From assembly GCF_020622265.1 (NCBI RefSeq), contig NZ_JACNMQ010000001.1, forward strand, positions 310,001-374,000: DNA of 64,000 nt. Reading direction: 5' to 3'. Of this stretch, positions 41,462-50,028 are shown one piece after another. Both the position numbers and the translations under genes were made by a program. The notes beneath the pieces were generated by a model. That model was not told where the DNA came from and did not search any database. It was given only the letters and a program-made list of their open reading frames with translations. Each line of letters opens with the position of its first letter. Position 1 is the first letter of the stretch. Origin of the DNA: Halomonas sp. M20 (GTDB lineage: Bacteria; Pseudomonadota; Gammaproteobacteria; Pseudomonadales; Halomonadaceae).

Positions 41462-41481
41462 AACATACATGAGTGTATGTT
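41462..41481. promoter_or_regulatory. Perfect inverted repeat upstream of lpxR-like gene
   Basis: AACATACA-TGAG-TGTATGTT, 8-bp arms and 4-base centre, 26-45 bases before the lpxR-like start on the - strand. Either an operator or a hairpin in the 5' leader. Confidence 0.5.
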
Positions 41482-41637
41482 TTGGCGCAATTTAGCAAAA
41501 GGTAAAGGTAAAAACTATTTGAAGATGAATAAAACGTTTGAAAAATTTCTAGATAGAGCTCAGTCTATCGCGATATGAAAATATATTTTTATTTTTGCAA
41601 AATAATTTGCAAGCAGTTGTCAAAGATGACTACACTT

Positions 41638-41652
41638 GAACGACGTTCGTTC
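41638..41652. promoter_or_regulatory. Inverted repeat just upstream of the RpiR-family gene
   Basis: GAACGA-CGT-TCGTTC ends 11 bases before the regulator's ATG, next to its GAGG ribosome site. The position suits autoregulation by the RpiR-type protein. A shorter palindrome TATCGCGATA lies at 41566-41575 in the same AT-rich gap. Confidence 0.4.
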
Positions 41653-41663
41653 ATGAGGTCGCC

Positions 41664-42578
41664 ATGTCCAGTACGATGTTCACCCAGCCTCCAGCCAGCA
41701 TCGCCGAACTACAGATGCTGGCCGAGCGCAGTCGCCAGGGGGAAAGCAACATCCCTCGCTTGTCGATCAAGACCCTCACCTTGCTTGAGGCGCTGTTGGC
41801 AGCACCGGAGGAGGCAGGGCTATCGAGTATTTCCCAGCTTGGCGCGCGCCATGGGGTGAATCCCTCCAGCCTGACGCGGCTAGCTCGAGCCTTGGGTTTT
41901 TCTGGGTTCAAGGCGTTTCAGGCGCCTTTTCGAGAGAGTCTGACCAGCGGTGCGTTCTATTCGACCCGGGCGGAGCGTCTGCTGGATTTCGGTGAAACGC
42001 CACAGTCGCTACCGCCAGCAAGCCAGGATCATGGATTGTGGCAACAGGAAATGACCAACCTTTCCGCCACGGTGGCGGGTCTCGATAGCACTCTGCTTGA
42101 GCAGGTAACGAAGGCCATCATCATGGCCAGGCGGCTACATGTAGTCGGCTTACGGGCCAGTTTTAGCGCGGCTCACTACCTATCCTACTACCTGGATTAT
42201 CTACGCGAGGACGTGCAGTTGATCTCGCCTTTGGCGGGCGTCGGCATCGAGCAGGCACTGCAGCTGGATGAGCACGATCTGGTAATCGGTATTGCCTTTC
42301 GTCCCGAAACCCGTGCCAGCCTCGATTACTGTCGATTGGCGGTGGAGCAGGGGGCCAACCTGGTGGGATTGACCAACCACCCTGGCTCGCAATTGGCGAC
42401 CTTGACCGATCGCTGTCTCATTGCTTCGGCGGAAGGGCCGTTCTTCTTCAACCCTATGAGCAGTCTTTTTTTACTGGTGGAGCTGGTGTTGTCGCGAGTT
42501 GCCCGGGAACTGGGCAGTGAAGCGGTCGCCAGCATTCGCCAGCGCGAGGCGCTGATCGCACGCTTTGGCATCGAATGA
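41664..42578 (+). CDS. MurR/RpiR-family transcription regulator
   Basis: A 304-residue regulator with an N-terminal RpiR helix-turn-helix (about residues 45-90; SISQLGARHGVNPSSLTRLARALGFSGF is the recognition region, quoted here only to identify it as HTH_6: see the segment around residues 58-85). A C-terminal SIS sugar-isomerase-like domain follows (about 140-280, with VVGLRASFSAAHYLSYYL). SIS domains usually bind phosphosugars, so the effector may be one. It stands directly upstream of an aminotransferase gene, and the two probably form an operon (40-base gap). Confidence 0.85.
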   Translation: MSSTMFTQPPASIAELQMLAERSRQGESNIPRLSIKTLTLLEALLAAPEEAGLSSISQLGARHGVNPSSLTRLARALGFSGFKAFQAPFRESLTSGAFYSTRAERLLDFGETPQSLPPASQDHGLWQQEMTNLSATVAGLDSTLLEQVTKAIIMARRLHVVGLRASFSAAHYLSYYLDYLREDVQLISPLAGVGIEQALQLDEHDLVIGIAFRPETRASLDYCRLAVEQGANLVGLTNHPGSQLATLTDRCLIASAEGPFFFNPMSSLFLLVELVLSRVARELGSEAVASIRQREALIARFGIE

Positions 42579-42617
42579 AGCGATCGCGACCATTCAATAT
42601 TTTCAAGGAGGCTCTTG

Positions 42618-43943
42618 ATGACCAGTACTTCTTATTCATCCACCCGGTCGGACTCTTCGATATCGGGAACCCAGCCAACTGTCGCCGACCGCCTTGAAGA
42701 CGGCTATGGCAGCGCCGAGGAAGCAACCCGATCCTCCGACACATTGCTGATCAACGAGCAGTCCCGCCTGCTCGAAGCCGGAGGACGACGCATCTTCAAA
42801 TTCGGCTTCGGTCAATCGCCGTTCCCGGTGTTTGCTCCCGCCGTCCAGGCGCTTGCAGCGCATGCCGCCGAAAAGGCTTACTTGCCGGTACAAGGGTTGC
42901 CGGCGTTACGGGATCAAGTCGCCAGGTTTCATAGCGATACCGATCATACTTCTTGGGAGGCAGAGCGCGTCGTGGTCGGCCCCGGCAGCAAGCTATTGCT
43001 GTTTGCTCTGATGAAATCCCTGCCCGAGGCAGACATCCTGATCCCGGCGCCGTCCTGGGTCTCCTATGCACCTCAGGCGCGCATGGCCGGCCAGCGAGCC
43101 GTAAGGCTCGAGGCTACCTTCGAGACTCGCTGGCAGGTAACCCCGGAGCAGCTCGACGCGTACTGCGTCGAGAACCCGGAGCGGCTCAAACTGCTGATTC
43201 TCAATGCGCCGGGTAATCCCACCGGACTATCTCCGGATACGGATACGCAAAAGCGTCTGGCCAACGTGGCTCGCCGGCACGGCGTGCTGGTGCTTGCGGA
43301 CGAGATTTACGGGCTGCTGCATCACCGTGGTCAGCATCGCGGCTTTGCCCTGGACTATCCGGAAGGCACCGTCACCACCAGCGGGCTTTCCAAGTGGTGC
43401 GGTGCCGGCGGCTGGCGGCTCGGCGTCATGCACGTTCCCTCTGAGCTGGGTACGGAGCTCTTTGCGCGAATACAGGGATTGGCCTCGGAGACCTGGTCGA
43501 GCGTTGCCAGCCCCGTGCAGCATGCCGCCATTGCCGCCTACACCCGCACATCGGAGCTTGACGCCTACGTCGAGCGTCAACGCGTCGTGTTGAGTGAGAT
43601 AGGGCAGTGGTGTGCAGCACGCTTGAATGACGCGAATGTTCGTACTCATGCGCCTGACGGGGGATTTTATCTTTTCCCGGACCTCGAGGCTCACAGGGAG
43701 GCATTGGCCGCCCGCGGAATCACGACGAGCTCCGAGTTGACCGCGCGGCTGCTCGAGGACGCTGGCGTGGCCTTGCTGCCGGGCAGCGCCTTTGGCTGCG
43801 ACCCAAGCCAGCTTACCGTACGGCTGGCCTATGTGGATTTCGATGGTGCCGCATTGATGAAAAGCGAGCAGGCAACTCTTGAACAGGCAACGACAACGAC
43901 TCTCATTCAAGGAATAGACGCTATCGTGAAATGGCTCAACTAA
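42618..43943 (+). CDS. Class I/II PLP-dependent aminotransferase
   Basis: A 441-residue fold type I aminotransferase of unknown substrate. Core features: NAPGNPTGLSPD (cofactor Asn), LADEIYGLLHH (Asp and Tyr contacting PLP), TTSGLSKWCGAGGWRLG with the PLP Lys at residue 259, and LTVRLAYVDFDG with the carboxylate-binding Arg. An extra N-terminal stretch of about 45 residues precedes the fold. The ATG at 42618 follows AAGGAGG. A TTG one codon earlier also reads through. The partner RpiR-type regulator suggests inducible catabolism or an alanine/aspartate-like role, which is not determinable here. Confidence 0.82.
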   Translation: MTSTSYSSTRSDSSISGTQPTVADRLEDGYGSAEEATRSSDTLLINEQSRLLEAGGRRIFKFGFGQSPFPVFAPAVQALAAHAAEKAYLPVQGLPALRDQVARFHSDTDHTSWEAERVVVGPGSKLLLFALMKSLPEADILIPAPSWVSYAPQARMAGQRAVRLEATFETRWQVTPEQLDAYCVENPERLKLLILNAPGNPTGLSPDTDTQKRLANVARRHGVLVLADEIYGLLHHRGQHRGFALDYPEGTVTTSGLSKWCGAGGWRLGVMHVPSELGTELFARIQGLASETWSSVASPVQHAAIAAYTRTSELDAYVERQRVVLSEIGQWCAARLNDANVRTHAPDGGFYLFPDLEAHREALAARGITTSSELTARLLEDAGVALLPGSAFGCDPSQLTVRLAYVDFDGAALMKSEQATLEQATTTTLIQGIDAIVKWLN

Positions 43944-44098
43944 GGCTGTTGCAGCTGAAATCCATATTGAACGTCTCTTTTTATAGACATTTGTAACTAA
44001 CAGGAAAATTTTTACTCCCTTTTTTTTACACAGAAAAAGGAACCACTGCGCGATAGAATCATCAGACGTCAGACACATAACCGTAATGGAGTATCTAC

Positions 44099-44497
44099 AT
44101 GCATAAGATGACTGCCCTGTTCTCCGCCGCTCTGCTGACTGCAGGGATGATGGCCACGCCAGTAATGGCCCAAGATTCGTCAGCCCAGCAGCAAGACCCG
44201 GCAGCGCAACAGTCTCAGGCTACCGCCCAGGACTTCTCCGATGAGCAGCTTCAGCAGTTTGCTGATACCTCTGAAGAGATTGCCAAGATCTCCCAGGAAT
44301 ACACCCAGCGTCTGCAGGAAGCAGGCGAAGACCAAGCCAAGCAGCAGGACATTCGCATGGAGGCCAATGAAAAAATGGTTGGCGTCGTTGAAGATAGCGG
44401 CCTGGACGTGGAAACGTTCAATGCCATCGGTCAGGCGATCCAGCAGGATCCCGAGCTGATGAAGCGTGTTCAGCAGATGGCCCAGAATGGCCAGTAA
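44099..44497 (+). CDS. DUF4168 domain secreted protein
   Basis: A 132-residue protein with a clear signal peptide (cleavage after PVMA, residue 24) and a Gln-rich linker. A helical DUF4168 domain starts at FSDEQLQQFADTSEEIAKI and ends EDSGLDVETFNAIGQAIQQ-like text (about residues 50-125). It is predicted to be periplasmic and its function is unknown. It has its own promoter region (155-base gap upstream with T-rich tracts) and its own terminator. Confidence 0.8.
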   Translation: MHKMTALFSAALLTAGMMATPVMAQDSSAQQQDPAAQQSQATAQDFSDEQLQQFADTSEEIAKISQEYTQRLQEAGEDQAKQQDIRMEANEKMVGVVEDSGLDVETFNAIGQAIQQDPELMKRVQQMAQNGQ

Positions 44498-44537
44498 GTA
44501 GTTCCGAATCGACGAGTATGAACGTCGAAGCAGGACG

Positions 44538-44570
44538 AAAGAGGTCGCCAGCATGGCGGCCTCTTTGTTT
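44538..44570 (+). terminator. Rho-independent terminator after the DUF4168 gene
   Basis: A 13-bp stem AAAGAGGTCGCCA/TGGCGGCCTCTTT (one G-U) with a 3-base loop GCA, then GTTTG. The gap from here to 44749 shows nothing else recognised. Confidence 0.85.
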
Positions 44571-44749
44571 GTATTCCTTCAACTGAGTCATCAAGCAGGC
44601 TCCTTCGAGGCTAATGTACTCAAAGCGACACTTAAAGAACGCTGATCGGCATCGACGCGAAGATTTCGGGTTAGTACTGCCAATTGCATTGCCGATCTAT
44701 CGAGGCAGTGCGAACATCGGCTGATTCCGACAAAAATGAGCTTCATGCC

Positions 44750-46480
44750 ATGTCCGTCAATTCTATAACGCCGCCACGTCGTGGCACCCGAGGCAAGCCT
44801 CGCGGGCGTGATCTCGATCCTGCCGCCCTGGCTGAGATCGAGGCTTTGTTAGGTGATGTGCCAGATTCTGTCCGACAACGCCGCGATCTACTGATCGAGC
44901 ATCTGCACGTTATTCAAGATCGCTATGGCCATCTGTCCCTGCGCCATCTGCGGGCGCTTTCCGCCTACATGAACCTGCCCATGGCGGCAGTCTACGAGAC
45001 GGCGACCTTCTACGCCCATTTCGACGTGGTTCACGACGGCCAGACGCCGCCACCTGAGACCACGATTCGTGTCTGCGATTCATTGTCCTGCCAGTTGGCC
45101 GGGGCCGATTCCTTGCGCAAGGCGCTCGAGGCCGGGGCTAATGCCGGTGTCGTGCGTGTACTCCGCGCGCCCTGCATGGGGCGTTGCGAAACGGCGCCGG
45201 TGGTGGAGCTTTCCTCAAGGGGGCACCATTGGCATATGGGCCATGCCACGCTCGACGCCGTTGGAGACGCCTTGGTAGCCGAAGAGCTACCCGACGAGAC
45301 TGTCGATTGGCAACGGCTCGACGCCTATTGCGCCGAAGGGGGGCACGCACTGCTGGCCGCCTGTCGCGCGGGGGAGATCAGCGCTGAACAGTTAATGCAG
45401 GTCATGGAACAGGCCGGGCTACGCGGCCTGGGCGGGGCGGGATTCGCCACCTTCAAGAAGTGGGGTTTCGTGCGCGCCGAGCCGAAACCGCGTTACTGCG
45501 CAATCAACGCCGACGAGGGCGAGCCGGGCACCTTCAAGGATCGCCACTACCTGGAGCGCTCGCCGCATCGGTTCCTCGAGGGAGCCCTTATCAGCGCCTG
45601 GGCGGTGGAAGCCGAGGCGCTCTATATCTATTTGCGCGACGAATACCCGGCCCTGCATCGCGTTCTAAAGGACGCCATCGGGGAGCTGGAAATAGCAGGG
45701 CTCGTCGAGCCGCGCTATATCGTTTTGCGTCGCGGTGCCGGGGCCTACATCTGCGGCGAAGAATCCGCAATGATCGAGTCCCTGGAGGGCAAGCCGGGCA
45801 AGCCGCGCCATCGTCCGCCCTTTGTCGCTCAAAAAGGGCTGTTCGATCGTCCGACCCTGGTCAACAACGTCGAGACGGTCTACTGGATTCCCATCATCTG
45901 GGAACGCGGCGCCGACTGGTTCGCAAGCAACGGTCGCCATGGCCGCAAGGGTCTGCGCAGCTTCTCGGTGTCGGGGCGGGTCAAGAACCCCGGCGTGCAT
46001 CTGGCCCCGGCAGGCATCACCTTGAATGAGTTGGTAGAGGAGTACGCCGGCGGCATGGCCGAGGGTCACCGGCTGGCGGGCTACCTGCCTGGCGGCGCTT
46101 CCGGGGGCATACTGCCTGCCTCCAAGGCTGACATTCCACTGGATTTCGACACCCTGCAGGCCCACGATAGCTTTATCGGTTCCGCGGCGGTGATGGTGAT
46201 TTCCGATCAGGACGATCTCCAGCTCGTTGCCACCAACCTGCTGGCCTTCTTCGCCGACGAATCCTGCGGCCAGTGCACGCCTTGTCGGGTAGGCACCGAG
46301 AAGATGCTGGCGCTGCTCGAGCGGGACGAGTGGAGCGTGGCGGAGCTTACCCGACTTTCTAAAGTGATGATGGATGCCTCCATCTGTGGCCTGGGCCAGG
46401 CCGCGCCCAATCCGGTGCTGGGCTTGCTGCGGGATTTCCGCGATGTTCTCGAAATGCAGAACATCATCGTCAAAGGGTAG
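44750..46480 (+). CDS. NAD-dependent formate dehydrogenase, fused NuoE-NuoF-like beta subunit
   Basis: About 576 residues. The first 150 or so are a NuoE/FdsG-like thioredoxin-fold domain with the [2Fe-2S] cysteines in RVCDSLSCQ and APCMGRCE. The rest is a NuoF/FdsB-like domain with FMN/NADH-binding GLRGLGGAGF and ADEGEPGTFKDR, the GAGAYICGEE motif and the [4Fe-4S] site ESCGQCTPCRVG. It passes electrons from the alpha subunit to NAD. The ATG at 44750 is preferred to an open TTG at 44684 because homologous sequence begins after it, but its ribosome site is weak. It precedes the alpha gene by 12 bases. Formate from FrmA/FghA would be its substrate source. Confidence 0.9.
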   Translation: MSVNSITPPRRGTRGKPRGRDLDPAALAEIEALLGDVPDSVRQRRDLLIEHLHVIQDRYGHLSLRHLRALSAYMNLPMAAVYETATFYAHFDVVHDGQTPPPETTIRVCDSLSCQLAGADSLRKALEAGANAGVVRVLRAPCMGRCETAPVVELSSRGHHWHMGHATLDAVGDALVAEELPDETVDWQRLDAYCAEGGHALLAACRAGEISAEQLMQVMEQAGLRGLGGAGFATFKKWGFVRAEPKPRYCAINADEGEPGTFKDRHYLERSPHRFLEGALISAWAVEAEALYIYLRDEYPALHRVLKDAIGELEIAGLVEPRYIVLRRGAGAYICGEESAMIESLEGKPGKPRHRPPFVAQKGLFDRPTLVNNVETVYWIPIIWERGADWFASNGRHGRKGLRSFSVSGRVKNPGVHLAPAGITLNELVEEYAGGMAEGHRLAGYLPGGASGGILPASKADIPLDFDTLQAHDSFIGSAAVMVISDQDDLQLVATNLLAFFADESCGQCTPCRVGTEKMLALLERDEWSVAELTRLSKVMMDASICGLGQAAPNPVLGLLRDFRDVLEMQNIIVKG

Positions 46481-46492
46481 GGGGAAGCGATC

Positions 46493-49342
46493 ATGAATAC
46501 CTGTATTTCTCCTGAGTCTTCGGTGGAGGCATTTGAGCTGACGCTGGATGGCCAATGCGTTACCGCTTTACCTGGCGAGACACTGTGGCAGGTCGCCAAA
46601 CGGACCGGCGAGACGATTCCACATCTGTGCTTCAAGGATAGCCATGGCTACCGCGCCGATGGCAACTGCCGCGTCTGCATGGTGGAGATTGAAGGCGAGC
46701 GGGCCTTGGCTGCCAGCTGCATTCGCGAGGCCAAACCCGGTATGGTGGTGAAAAGCGCCACCTCCGAGCGCTCTCGGGTTGCTAGGGAAGGGGTGATGGA
46801 GCTGTTGATCGCTGATCAGCCGGCCCGCGAGGACAGTCCGGATCGTTCCAGCCATTTTTGGGCCATGGCGGATCAACTGGCCATCGACGCCACCGCGGTC
46901 AAGGCCTGGTTACCGGCGTGCAATCCGGTGGAGGAAGCCTTCGTTGATGAGGCCCGTGCCAAGGAAGGAAGCGAACCGCAACGCTCGAATCATGATAAAT
47001 CTCACAGCGCGATGAACGTCAATCTCGATGCCTGCATCGAATGCAACCTGTGCGTGCGCGCCTGTCGCGAAGTGCAGGTCAACGATGTCATCGGTCTGGC
47101 TCATCGTGGGGCATCCTCAAAAATTGTCTTCGACTTCGACGACCCGATGGGGGAGAGCACCTGCGTGGCCTGCGGCGAATGCGTCCAGGCGTGCCCGACC
47201 GGGGCCTTGATGCCGGCCACGCTGATCGACGCCCAGGGGCTGGGTGATTCCAAGGTTGCCGACAAGACGGTGGACTCCGTCTGCCCTTACTGCGGCGTGG
47301 GTTGCCAACTGACCTATCACATCAAGGACGACGAGATCCTGCATGTCTCCGGCCGTGATGGGCCGTCGAATCACAACCGGCTATGCGTGAAGGGCCGCTT
47401 CGGCTTCGACTACCCGCGCCACCCCTCACGGCTGACGGTGCCGCTGATTCGCCTTCCCGATGCGCCCAAGGGCCTCGACCCGGACTTCGATCCGGCCGAC
47501 CCGAGCACGCATTTTCGCGAGGCGAGCTGGGAGGAGGCGCTGGAACTGGCCGCCGGCGGGTTGGTGAATCTCAAGGAGGCCCACGGACCGGATGCCCTGG
47601 CGGGTTTCGGCAGCGCCAAGTGCTCCAACGAGGAGGCCTGGCTGTTCCAGAAGCTGGTGCGCACCGGTTTTGGCTCCAACCACGTCGATCACTGCACGCG
47701 GTTGTGTCACGCCAGTTCCGTGGCGGCGCTGATGGAGTGCATCGGCTCCGGTGCGGTGACGGCGTCGTTCATGCAGGCAAGCCAAGCCGATGTGGTCATC
47801 CTCACCGGTTGCAATCCGACGGTAAACCATCCGGTGGCGGCGACCTTCTTCAAGCAGGCTGCCAAGCACGGTACCAAGATAATCATCATCGACCCACGCG
47901 GCCAGGCGCTCGGTGCTTATGCTCACAAGACGCTGCGCTTCACGCCGGGGTCAGATGTGGCACTGTTCAACGCCATGCTCAACGTCATCGTCACGGAAGA
48001 GCTGTTTGATTCGAGCTATATCAATGAGCATACCGAGGGCTTCGAAGCGCTCAAGACACATGTCGTCGACATGACCCCCGAGGCGATGAGCGGACTGTGC
48101 GGCATTCCCGCCGAGGAGATTCGCGAAGTGGCGCGGCTTTACGCCAAAGCCGAGCGGGCGATGATCTTCTGGGGTATGGGCATTTCCCAACATACCCACG
48201 GTACCGACAACGCTCGCTGCTTGATCTCGCTGGCCCTGGCCTGCGGCCAGACCGGCCGTTCGGGCACCGGGTTGCATCCGCTGCGTGGCCAGAACAACGT
48301 CCAGGGCGCCTCGGATGCGGGGATGATCCCCATGGTGCTGCCGGATTACCAGCCGGTCACCGATGCCCAGGTACGCTCTGCTTTCGAGGAGCTGTGGAAC
48401 ACGCCTCTCGAGGCCAAGCCCGGGCTCACCGTGGTAGAGATCATGGATGCCATCGCTGCCGGCACCATCAGGGGCATGTACATCCTCGGCGAGAATCCGG
48501 CGATGTCCGACCCGGACCTGGATCACGCCCGGGCGGCGCTGGCCAAGCTCGAGCATCTGGTGGTGCAGGATCTGTTCGCCACCGAAACGGCTCAATTCGC
48601 CGATGTCATCCTGCCGGCTTCCGCTTGGCCAGAGAAGGATGGCACCGTGACCAACACCAACCGCCAGGTGCAGATGGGCCGTCAGGCCATGCCGTTGCCC
48701 GGCGAGGCAAGGCCGGATTGGTGGATCATTCAGCAGATCGCCCTGCGCTTCGGGCTGCCATGGGACTACGAGCACCCACGCGATGTATTCGCCGAGATGA
48801 CCCAGGGCATGCCGTCCCTCGACAACATCAGTTGGGAGCGCGTGGCGCGTGAAGAGTCGGTGACCTATCCGTGTCCGGCAGAAGATGCGCCAGGGGCCGA
48901 TATCGTGTTCTCCGATGCCTTCCCCACACCGAGCGGTCGCGCCAAGTTCTCTCCCACCCGGCCATTGCCGCCGGACGAGCCCCTGGACGATGTCTACCCG
49001 ACGGTGCTGACCACAGGACGCCAGCTCGAGCACTGGCATACCGGTTCGATGACCCGCCGCGCCACGGTACTCGATGCCCTGGAGCCGGAAGCGGTAGCGA
49101 GTCTCGCTCCAGGTGAGTTGGCGCGCCTGGGGCTCTCGCCGGGAGAGCAGCTGGTCATTACCACCCGGCGCGGACAGATCAGTCTGATCGCCCGGGTCGA
49201 TCCATTGATGCCGGAAGGCATGGTGTTCGTGCCGTTCTGCTACGCCGAGGCGGCGGCGAACCTGCTGACCAACCCGGCACTCGATCCTTACGCCAAGATC
49301 CCTGAATTCAAGTATGCGGCCTGTCGCTTATCCCCCAGCTGA
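46493..49342 (+). CDS. NAD-dependent formate dehydrogenase alpha subunit (molybdopterin)
   Basis: A 949-residue FdsA-like catalytic subunit oxidising formate to CO2. In order it has an N-terminal [2Fe-2S] ferredoxin domain (GNCRVCMVEIEG near residue 60), a NuoG-type segment, two [4Fe-4S] sites (CIECNLCVRACRE and CVACGECVQACP, about 180-240), and the FDH-type [4Fe-4S] CPYCGVGCQLTY near 265. The Mo/W-bis-MGD domains follow. The metal-binding residue is Cys in CTRLCHASSV near 405, so the enzyme is the cysteine, not selenocysteine, form. A C-terminal MGD-binding domain ends the protein. Maturation genes (fdhD) are not adjacent. Confidence 0.93.
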   Translation: MNTCISPESSVEAFELTLDGQCVTALPGETLWQVAKRTGETIPHLCFKDSHGYRADGNCRVCMVEIEGERALAASCIREAKPGMVVKSATSERSRVAREGVMELLIADQPAREDSPDRSSHFWAMADQLAIDATAVKAWLPACNPVEEAFVDEARAKEGSEPQRSNHDKSHSAMNVNLDACIECNLCVRACREVQVNDVIGLAHRGASSKIVFDFDDPMGESTCVACGECVQACPTGALMPATLIDAQGLGDSKVADKTVDSVCPYCGVGCQLTYHIKDDEILHVSGRDGPSNHNRLCVKGRFGFDYPRHPSRLTVPLIRLPDAPKGLDPDFDPADPSTHFREASWEEALELAAGGLVNLKEAHGPDALAGFGSAKCSNEEAWLFQKLVRTGFGSNHVDHCTRLCHASSVAALMECIGSGAVTASFMQASQADVVILTGCNPTVNHPVAATFFKQAAKHGTKIIIIDPRGQALGAYAHKTLRFTPGSDVALFNAMLNVIVTEELFDSSYINEHTEGFEALKTHVVDMTPEAMSGLCGIPAEEIREVARLYAKAERAMIFWGMGISQHTHGTDNARCLISLALACGQTGRSGTGLHPLRGQNNVQGASDAGMIPMVLPDYQPVTDAQVRSAFEELWNTPLEAKPGLTVVEIMDAIAAGTIRGMYILGENPAMSDPDLDHARAALAKLEHLVVQDLFATETAQFADVILPASAWPEKDGTVTNTNRQVQMGRQAMPLPGEARPDWWIIQQIALRFGLPWDYEHPRDVFAEMTQGMPSLDNISWERVAREESVTYPCPAEDAPGADIVFSDAFPTPSGRAKFSPTRPLPPDEPLDDVYPTVLTTGRQLEHWHTGSMTRRATVLDALEPEAVASLAPGELARLGLSPGEQLVITTRRGQISLIARVDPLMPEGMVFVPFCYAEAAANLLTNPALDPYAKIPEFKYAACRLSPS

Positions 49343-49418
49343 AACTAGGAATAAGGGGTAGAAGCCAGAATGATAAAGCGAAATGCACAAACAGGATGCA
49401 AAGAACCGCAGGCAGTGA

Positions 49419-49438
49419 ACCCCCTTGAAAAAGGGGGT
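49419..49438 (+). terminator. GAAA-tetraloop hairpin after the formate dehydrogenase genes
   Basis: ACCCCCTT-GAAA-AAGGGGGT, perfect 8-bp stem with a stable tetraloop. There is no T-run, so it may be a weak terminator or an mRNA 3' end or processing barrier between fdh and the small gene. Confidence 0.5.
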
Positions 49439-49479
49439 GTCTACCCGCGAGTCCATTACCAACAAGGAGACTCGTCACG

Positions 49480-49794
49480 ATGGCTAAGATACGGCTCAAG
49501 GAACTGGGAATACTGGGGATCGCCCTCGGGCTGACCATGGAAGCCCCGGCGTTCGCGGAGGATGCGCAAAGTGACGCCGACGCATCCGACCAGCATTCCA
49601 CGACAACGATGCAGGATAGCAGTGCCCGGGAGGCGGCCAGACAAGGGGATATACGCAAACAGGACGAGCCCAAGGAAGATACCGAAGGCGGCATGGTCAA
49701 GGAGGACAACGCCGGTTTTGGCTCTGGCGGTGAAGCCATGCCGGGCACCGACTTACCCGAGCCGCCGGAGCAAGAGAAAGACAAGGAAGAGTAG
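49480..49794 (+). CDS. Small acidic secreted protein, unknown function
   Basis: A 104-residue protein with a plausible signal peptide (LGILGIALGLTMEAPAFA, cut before EDAQ). The mature part is low-complexity and very acidic, rich in Asp, Glu, Gly and Pro, ending PEPPEQEKDKEE. It has no cysteines and no recognised domain. The ribosome site AAGGAG is good, which supports a real gene. It is probably periplasmic and disordered. It follows the formate dehydrogenase genes, but a hairpin separates them. Confidence 0.6.
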   Translation: MAKIRLKELGILGIALGLTMEAPAFAEDAQSDADASDQHSTTTMQDSSAREAARQGDIRKQDEPKEDTEGGMVKEDNAGFGSGGEAMPGTDLPEPPEQEKDKEE

Positions 49795-49837
49795 TCATCG
49801 TATGCAAGGAAAGCGCCTGCTTCAGTTCAGCAGGCGC

Positions 49838-49945
49838 CATCGCTAGCCGCAGACCCTCCCAGACGCCAATGGGCTTGTCGCAGCTGGGCAGCGTATCGCC
49901 AATGCGAAATAGGGTTTCGATGAAACTGACGGATATGTCGATGTC
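49838..49945 (-). pseudogene. Degenerate C-terminal remnant of a DgcA/TMADH-type oxidoreductase
   Basis: On the - strand, this short segment reads DIDISVSFIETLFRIGDT, then PIGVWEGLRLAMA. It aligns in order with the C-terminus of the flavoprotein at 59687-61738 (LDIDAFI, FQLFRIGDAVASRN, VYDGLRLALGL). At the DNA level ATCGCC-ATGCGAAA-AG is shared with one-base differences. Nothing N-terminal to it remains, because gbcB begins 84 bases away on the other strand. I infer a decayed gene copy from an earlier arrangement. Confidence 0.45.
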
Positions 49946-50028
49946 GCTACCAGACAAGTCGTCTCGGTATGCTGCGATCATAATGCGCCCATAAATACGG
50001 CTAATGCGAGTATTGGGCGGGAGCCTTC

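Noticed and set aside
41345-41578. 77-codon + strand frame across the lpxR-like start
   Set aside because: Mostly antisense to the LpxR signal peptide, then AT-rich non-coding sequence. No ribosome site.
47951-49039. 362-codon - strand frame inside the formate dehydrogenase alpha gene
   Set aside because: Antisense shadow with no recognisable protein features.
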